Positions 59,562 to 64,000 of a DNA stretch of 64,000 bases are shown here, one piece after another. A program made the position numbers and the translations under genes. The notes below the pieces were generated by a model. The model had not been told where the DNA came from. It saw only the letters and a program-made list of their open reading frames with translations, and ran no database searches. How positions within the stretch are numbered: position 1 is the first letter of the stretch; each line of letters opens with the position of its first letter. Origin of the DNA: Candidatus Accumulibacter propinquus (GTDB taxonomy: Bacteria > Pseudomonadota > Gammaproteobacteria > Burkholderiales > Rhodocyclaceae); contig JADKBU010000006.1 in the NCBI GenBank assembly GCA_016714935.1, forward strand, positions 1 through 64,000. The letters are read 5' to 3'.

Positions 59562-60110
59562 TTACCTCCTGTCTGAATTCCCCTGCGCTGCAGCCACTGC
59601 CGACGTCGTCAGCCGAAAGACCGGCTGCTGCTCAGTCACCCAAGCGCCCATCAGGCGCCACTCCTGCCGATCGTCCTCGAGCGTTATGTGCCAACGACCA
59701 CGGAAAGGCAAGACTCCCCCCGCATAGACACCTCCACCCTCGGAACGTAGCGTCACCTTCTGATCGAAGCCAGCACGGGTGGGGTGAGCAATGCCCAGGT
59801 TCAGCGTTTCCGGCAACCTGCCCCCCTCCTTCGCACGCAGCAGCGCACGTAAGCGATCACCCTCGCCACCCATGACAAGTTCCGCTTCGATGCCCAGTTC
59901 GGCGGCCCGCTGGTCGCGCACCGTCCGTTGGTTTACCGTCAGGCCCTGCTTGTAATAGTCGTCCTCCACGAGACCGTCATTACTGACCACCGCCAGATAA
60001 GCGGTAACGACCCCGGCGATGATGACCAGCGCCGGCCCGAGCATCAGCAGCCACGGCCAGGGCTCCCGGTACCATGCCGGCGCGCTGGAATTCATTCGAG
60101 GATTGCTCAT
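59562..60110 (-). CDS. FixH family protein
   Basis: 182 residues from ATG 60110. EPWPWLLMLGPALVIIAGVV is the N-terminal membrane anchor, then VEDDYYKQGLTVNQRTVRDQ as in the FixH family, and a periplasmic beta-rich domain. FixH/CcoH proteins are needed for assembly of the cbb3 oxidase. The start lies at the end of ccoG (ATGA if the A-run indel in ccoG is corrected). Confidence 0.87.
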   Translation of the reverse strand: MSNPRMNSSAPAWYREPWPWLLMLGPALVIIAGVVTAYLAVVSNDGLVEDDYYKQGLTVNQRTVRDQRAAELGIEAELVMGGEGDRLRALLRAKEGGRLPETLNLGIAHPTRAGFDQKVTLRSEGGGVYAGGVLPFRGRWHITLEDDRQEWRLMGAWVTEQQPVFRLTTSAVAAAQGNSDRR

Positions 60111-61521
60111 GGCAGAAAGAAGCTCGTTTTTTCTGAACCGCGATCTTGTCGTGGTTCTCGGCTCGGACATCGAAATAGATCTCGTTTGATCCTCTTTTTC
60201 CGGCTCCGGGTTCGACACGCGCCGAAAGCGCGACGGTCTTCGATGAGGCCGCTGGAACCTCGACCTGACGCTCGCCGACGATATCAATGCCTTCGATGCC
60301 GCTGACCTCGATCGAATAGCGATGCGGCGCTTCGTCGGTGTTCGAGATATGCAGGCGGAAGACGTTCTCGATGCGTCCGTCGTCCGCCTCGCGGGACAAA
60401 GTTGCGCGGTCGCGCAGCACATCGACCTTCAAGGGCACGCGATGAGCAAGACTCCACACCGCCGCCATGATGATCGCCAGCAGGATGCTCGAATACAGCA
60501 GTGTCCGTGGGCGCAGCAAATGCGCAAGCATTTCCCTGGCGGTATAGTGCTTGGCCAGGGCATTCTCGGTGGAGTAACGGATCAGACCACGCGGTGAGCC
60601 AACCTTGTCCATCACCTGATCACAGGCATCGATACAGGCGGCACAGGCGATACATTCGAGCTGCAAGCCATTACGAATATCGATGCCGGTCGGGCAGACC
60701 TGAACACAAATGCTGCAGTCCACACAGTCGCCAAGAGGCTGTGCCTTCGCAGCTGCACCTTTCCGACGTAGTCCGCGCGGTTCGCCGCGCTCGGGGTCGT
60801 AGCTGATGATCAGGGTATCCGGGTCGAACATCACACCCTGAAATCGTGCATAGGGGCACATGTACTTGCAGACCTGCTCACGCAGAAATCCGGCCATCAG
60901 GTAAAGAAACGCCGAGTAGAAGAATATCCAGAATGCCTCCCAGGGACCCAGATCAAAGGCGGCGATCTCGCCGAAGAGTTCCCTGATTGGCGTGAAATAG
61001 CCGACGAAGGTGATCCCTGTCCATAACGCAATCAGCAGCCACAAGGAATGCTTGATGACCTTCAGCCGCAGTTTGCGCGGATTCATCGGCTGCGCATCCA
61101 GTTTCATCCGTGCCGGGCGTTCCCCCTCGATCTTCCGTTCGATCCACATCAGGATCTCTGTATAGACCGTCTGTGGACACGCGTAGCCGCAGAATAGCCG
61201 CCCACCCACGGCAGTCACCAGAAACAGTCCATATGCTGAAATCACCAGCAAAACGGCCAGGTAGATCACATCCTGCGGCCAGAACACCAGGCCGAAGATA
61301 TAGAACTTGCGTTCAACGATGTGAAACAGGACCGCCTGCCGTCCGCTCCATTCGATCCAGCACAGCCCGTAAAACAGGGACTGGGTAAATACAACCATTG
61401 CCCAGCGCCAGTTGTTGAAAATCCCATCTACGCTGCGGGCGTAAACCGTTCTGTGCTTCTCGTACAAGCCATCCACATTGATGGGGATAGCCTTGGCCTT
61501 GCTGCTGGCCGCGTCATCCAT
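59980..61521 (-). CDS. ccoG: Cytochrome c oxidase accessory protein CcoG (FixG), probable 3' frameshift
   Basis: 513 residues as sequenced. Membrane ferredoxin-like protein involved in copper handling for cbb3 assembly. VGGRLFCGYACPQTVYTEIL and the two 4Fe-4S motifs DCVDCSICVQVCPTGIDI and ECIACAACIDACDQV are clear, as are about five membrane helices and a C-terminal Ig-like domain. The last 43 or so residues (from KRASFCHEQSS) are unlike the family. One extra A in the run at 60127-60132 would give KTSFFLP and a stop overlapping the fixH ATG (60107-60110), making 471 residues. I therefore consider the true end to be about 60107. Confidence 0.92.
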   Translation of the reverse strand: MDDAASSKAKAIPINVDGLYEKHRTVYARSVDGIFNNWRWAMVVFTQSLFYGLCWIEWSGRQAVLFHIVERKFYIFGLVFWPQDVIYLAVLLVISAYGLFLVTAVGGRLFCGYACPQTVYTEILMWIERKIEGERPARMKLDAQPMNPRKLRLKVIKHSLWLLIALWTGITFVGYFTPIRELFGEIAAFDLGPWEAFWIFFYSAFLYLMAGFLREQVCKYMCPYARFQGVMFDPDTLIISYDPERGEPRGLRRKGAAAKAQPLGDCVDCSICVQVCPTGIDIRNGLQLECIACAACIDACDQVMDKVGSPRGLIRYSTENALAKHYTAREMLAHLLRPRTLLYSSILLAIIMAAVWSLAHRVPLKVDVLRDRATLSREADDGRIENVFRLHISNTDEAPHRYSIEVSGIEGIDIVGERQVEVPAASSKTVALSARVEPGAGKRGSNEIYFDVRAENHDKIAVQKKRASFCHEQSSNEFQRAGMVPGALAVAADARAGAGHHRRGRYRLSGGGQ

Positions 61522-61561
61522 GATTTCAGCTCCGATCCATTTCAGAATTACACCAAACTCT

Positions 61562-61603
61562 AATATTACATTGCAGCGCCAGTGTGATCTTGATTTGAAT
61601 CAG
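61562..61603 (-). promoter_or_regulatory. FNR/ANR-type promoter of ccoG-fixH-DUF3149
   Basis: On the - strand, an FNR-type box (read on + as TTGATTTGAATCAG, 61590-61603) matches nine of ten consensus positions. A -10 (TAATAT, 61568-61563) lies downstream. The predicted start near 61556 places the box centre at about -41, the class II position for FNR-type activators. The ccoG ATG is at 61521. Confidence 0.65.
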
Positions 61604-61732
61604 CCAAGGCTGGATTAAAGTGCAAATCCCTGCCGGAGGAAAACACCTTCATTCAGGAAGGCTTTTCCATCCGGCACAAGACAACCAATCGTGCGACCTG
61701 TTCGGTACTTCGCTAGTCCAGCCTACTGGAGC

Positions 61733-61763
61733 AAAAAAACGGAGCGACCAGAGCCGCTCCGTT
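61733..61763 (-). terminator. Rho-independent terminator of ccoNOQP
   Basis: Read on the - strand, AACGGAGCG (61763-61755), an 8-base loop and CGCTCCGTT (61746-61738) form a 9-bp stem continuing into a T-run (61739-61733). It lies 18 bases after the ccoP stop, clearly separating ccoNOQP from ccoG. Confidence 0.85.
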
Positions 61764-61780
61764 GATCCAGGACAACTTGG

Positions 61781-62689
61781 CTACTTCTTGTCTGCGGCAG
61801 TGCTCAGGCTGAGTACATAGGCTGCCAGGACGTGCACCTTGGCTTCACCGAGAAACTCCTTCCAGGCCGGCATCTGGTTGGTACGACCCTTGGTAATGGT
61901 TTCCATGATCGTCGCCTCTGAACTGCCGTAGAGCCAGGTCTTGTCGGTCAGGTTCGGTGCCCCCAGCGCATGCATGCCTTTTGCGTCGGGACCATGACAA
62001 CCTGAACATCCGGCCGTATTGAACGCTTCCTGTCCCTTCGCTACACGTACTGAATCAGCTGGCATCCCGGACAAGGAACGCACGTAATTGGCAAGATCCT
62101 TGATCGTTTCGGCGCCGAGTTGGGCATGCGGCGGCATCACCCCCATCCGACCGCTGCTGATCGTCTCGACGATCTGAGCCGGCTCGCCACCCCACTGCCA
62201 ATCGTTATCGGCAAGATTCGGGAAGCCTTTCGAGCCGCGCGCATCGGCACCGTGGCACTGCATGCAGTACGTGAGGTACAGGCGCTTGCCGGTCTCGATG
62301 CCCTCCTTGTCGGCGGCCAGAGCCTGCAGATCCATCTTCATGTACTTGTCGTACAGCGGCTTACTCTGCTCGTCAGCCTTGGCGACTTCCTTTGCGAGCT
62401 GGCCGCTGGACGACCAGCCCAACATGCCCTGGTAGCTGCCAAGCGTCGGATACAGTACGCAGTACACCAGGGAGAAGATCACCGTGATATAGAACAGCCA
62501 CATCCACCATTTCGGCAACGGGTTGTTGTACTCCTCGAGTGTCTCATCCCAGACGTGACCGGTAGTATCGACCCGGCTGCCGGCTGGTGGGGCGCTCTGC
62601 GTCCACAGCAGGACGCCACAGGCGATGATACTGACCAACACGAGGAGAATGACGTACCAGTTCCAAAACTGATTCACAAAATCGTTCAT
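61781..62689 (-). CDS. ccoP: cbb3-type cytochrome c oxidase subunit III (CcoP, diheme cytochrome c)
   Basis: 302 residues. Two N-terminal membrane helices (VILLVLVSIIACGVLLW and MWLFYITVIFSLVYCVLYP) and two cytochrome c domains with heme motifs CMQCH and CSGCH. Passes electrons to the CcoN/CcoO core. The start overlaps ccoQ by 4 bases. Confidence 0.96.
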   Translation of the reverse strand: MNDFVNQFWNWYVILLVLVSIIACGVLLWTQSAPPAGSRVDTTGHVWDETLEEYNNPLPKWWMWLFYITVIFSLVYCVLYPTLGSYQGMLGWSSSGQLAKEVAKADEQSKPLYDKYMKMDLQALAADKEGIETGKRLYLTYCMQCHGADARGSKGFPNLADNDWQWGGEPAQIVETISSGRMGVMPPHAQLGAETIKDLANYVRSLSGMPADSVRVAKGQEAFNTAGCSGCHGPDAKGMHALGAPNLTDKTWLYGSSEATIMETITKGRTNQMPAWKEFLGEAKVHVLAAYVLSLSTAADKK

Positions 62690-62880
62690 GATGCTTTCCT
62701 TTGTCCGTTGCGATCCAGGCCCAGTTCGGCCCTATCCGCATCTTCATCGGTGAAAGGCAGCATTGCCGCTTCTTCGAAGCGCTGCTTGTTGCCTTTCACA
62801 CCGTACGCCCACCAGACCACGCCGAGGAAGGTCAGCAGGGACACGACTGTTACGATGGATCGCAGATCGTTGATGTCCAT
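62686..62880 (-). CDS. ccoQ: cbb3-type oxidase subunit CcoQ
   Basis: 64 residues with one membrane helix (IVTVVSLLTFLGVVWWAYGV) and a charged C-terminus (DEDADRAELGLDRNGQRKAS). A short stabilising subunit of cbb3 oxidase. Located between ccoO and ccoP in the usual order; the ccoO gene ends 4 bases upstream. Confidence 0.92.
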   Translation of the reverse strand: MDINDLRSIVTVVSLLTFLGVVWWAYGVKGNKQRFEEAAMLPFTDEDADRAELGLDRNGQRKAS

Positions 62881-62884
62881 GCGT

Positions 62885-63499
62885 TTACCTGACGTTCTTC
62901 ATTTCGAGGCCCATCCCCTGCAGATAGGCAATCACCGCGTCGAGTTCGCTCTTGCCTTCAAGCTGCTTTCTGGCAGCAGCGATCTCGTCATCTGTGTAAG
63001 GCACGCCGACCTTGCGCAAAGCACGCATTTTGGCTTCGATGCTATTCGCGTCGGCTGGCGCCTTTTCGAGGAAAGCGAAGGCGGGCATGTTGGACTCCGG
63101 AACCACATCGCGCGGATTGATCAGGTGCGCACGGTGCCACTCGTCGGAATAACGCCCACCGACCCGATGCAGGTCCGGACCCGTGCGTTTTGAACCCCAC
63201 TGGAACGGATGATCGTAGACGAACTCACCAGCGACCGAGTAGTGACCATAGCGTTCGGTTTCCGCGCGGAAGGGACGAATCATCTGTGAGTGGCACAGAA
63301 AACAGCCTTCGCGGATGTAAACGTCACGCCCAGTCAGGCGGACCGGATCGTAGGGCTTGAGCCCGGTCACCGGTTCCGTGGTCGACTTCTGGAAGAACAG
63401 GGGCACGATTTCGACCAATCCACCAACACTGACCACCAGCAAGGTCAGCAGCACCATCAACGCGACATTGCGTTCAATTGCGTCTTGCGTAATTTTCAT
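62885..63499 (-). CDS. ccoO: cbb3-type oxidase subunit II (CcoO, monoheme cytochrome c)
   Basis: 204 residues. Membrane anchor ([20 protein letters not shown]), then [15 protein letters not shown] with the heme motif [16 protein letters not shown], and PESNMPAF with the axial Met. Standard length and order in ccoNOQP. Confidence 0.96.
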   Translation of the reverse strand: MKITQDAIERNVALMVLLTLLVVSVGGLVEIVPLFFQKSTTEPVTGLKPYDPVRLTGRDVYIREGCFLCHSQMIRPFRAETERYGHYSVAGEFVYDHPFQWGSKRTGPDLHRVGGRYSDEWHRAHLINPRDVVPESNMPAFAFLEKAPADANSIEAKMRALRKVGVPYTDDEIAAARKQLEGKSELDAVIAYLQGMGLEMKNVR

Positions 63500-63513
63500 T
63501 TTTTCTTCCCCTG

Positions 63514-64000
63514 TCAGGCGTGGTGAGCAGCGGGCACCAGGATGCGTGCATCATCGACGGACCGGCCACCGGCGATCGTCTTGGCCATGTTGTAGGCCAT
63601 GATCAGCATGCCGGACAGGAACAGGAGACCTCCGAGGAAACGGATCGCCCAGAACGGATACGAGGCCTTGACCGATTCGACGAAGCTGTAGGTCAGCGTG
63701 CCATCGACGTTGACCGCCCGCCACATCAGACCTTGCATAACGCCAGCGATCCACATCGAAGCGATGTACAGCACGACGCCGATCGTCGCCACCCAGAAGT
63801 GCACCGTGATCAGCTTGACGCTGAACATCTCCGGCTTGCCGAAAAGACGCGGCAACAGGTAATACATGGCACCAATCGACACCATGGCCACCCAACCCAG
63901 GGCACCCGAGTGAACGTGTCCAACCGTCCAGTCGGTGTAGTGAGACAGCGCGTTGACCGTCTTGATGGCCATCATCGGGCCTTCGAAGGTCGACATCCCG
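63514..64000 (-). CDS. ccoN: cbb3-type oxidase subunit I (CcoN), 3' part only
   Basis: The reading frame is open to the right edge of the window, so only the last 160 or so residues are seen. Helices with [20 protein letters not shown] and [20 protein letters not shown] belong to the C-terminal half of the heme-copper catalytic subunit; VHSGALG is the typical CcoN sequence near a conserved His. Reduces O2 to water at very low oxygen and pumps protons. The gene start lies beyond position 64000. Confidence 0.95.
   Translation of the reverse strand, partial: GMSTFEGPMMAIKTVNALSHYTDWTVGHVHSGALGWVAMVSIGAMYYLLPRLFGKPEMFSVKLITVHFWVATIGVVLYIASMWIAGVMQGLMWRAVNVDGTLTYSFVESVKASYPFWAIRFLGGLLFLSGMLIMAYNMAKTIAGGRSVDDARILVPAAHHA

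Noticed and set aside
60107..60140. Programmed ribosomal frameshift in ccoG
   Set aside because: The A6 run is not a good -1 slippery heptamer in the reading frame (G AAA AAA) and no downstream structure is evident. CcoG is not known to use frameshifting, so an indel is simpler.

Overview
The window reads as chromosome of a high-GC betaproteobacterium of the Rhodocyclales type, most likely a 'Candidatus Accumulibacter'-like polyphosphate- and PHA-accumulating organism. This is an inference from gene content (cbb3 oxidase, ppdK, secDF, purB, motAB and a glyoxylate/3-hydroxypropionate-type gene cluster), not from a marker gene. There are no rRNA or convincing tRNA genes and no CRISPR array.

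Left part (1-9.8 kb) is accessory DNA. A decayed IS91-type module (tyrosine recombinase plus Y2-type transposase, both frameshifted) is followed by a patchwork of small cassette-like genes on the + strand: an AT-rich secreted protein, YefM-YoeB, a PIN-domain toxin with a small partner, a class D (OXA-type) beta-lactamase, a DUF4160/DUF2442 pair, a glyoxalase-fold protein and a small methyltransferase. Several junctions carry attC-like recombination sites with recognisable core sequences, and copies of a short interspersed repeat break up the array. No integron integrase is visible. An aspartate/glutamate racemase and a Uma2-family protein follow.

From 9.9 to 25.4 kb there are two RND efflux systems on the - strand. 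One has adaptor plus pump; the other has adaptor, pump and outer-membrane factor. Between them lie an Old Yellow Enzyme reductase and a large secreted repeat protein with a small secreted partner. Next comes a secreted RTX protein built from 408-bp near-identical tandem repeats and interrupted by two one-base deletions, then psd with a phosphoethanolamine transferase.

The metabolic centre (32.2-47.0 kb) is the most striking part. meh, divergent from smtA-smtB-mct-mcl-mch, encodes the complete glyoxylate-assimilating half of the 3-hydroxypropionate bi-cycle (propionyl-CoA + glyoxylate to acetyl-CoA + pyruvate, plus malate activation). Immediately downstream are a 2-oxoacid:acceptor oxidoreductase (gamma, alpha, beta and a fused GltD/ferredoxin subunit) and pyruvate phosphate dikinase. 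All of these meet at pyruvate, so the region looks like a carbon-assimilation module linking acetyl-CoA, propionyl-CoA, glyoxylate, malate, pyruvate and PEP.

The right part is core genome: tgt-yajC-secD-secF, cytochrome b561, cytochrome c', purB with two small coupled genes, a GST, motA-motB, a Nudix hydrolase, a TonB-like protein, and the cbb3 oxidase region. In that region ccoNOQP ends at a clear terminator and is followed by ccoG-fixH-DUF3149 under an FNR-type promoter; ccoN runs off the right edge. Several breaks fall in short homopolymers (about 1620, 26563, 26668 and 60130), which suggests at least some are assembly indels rather than real mutations.
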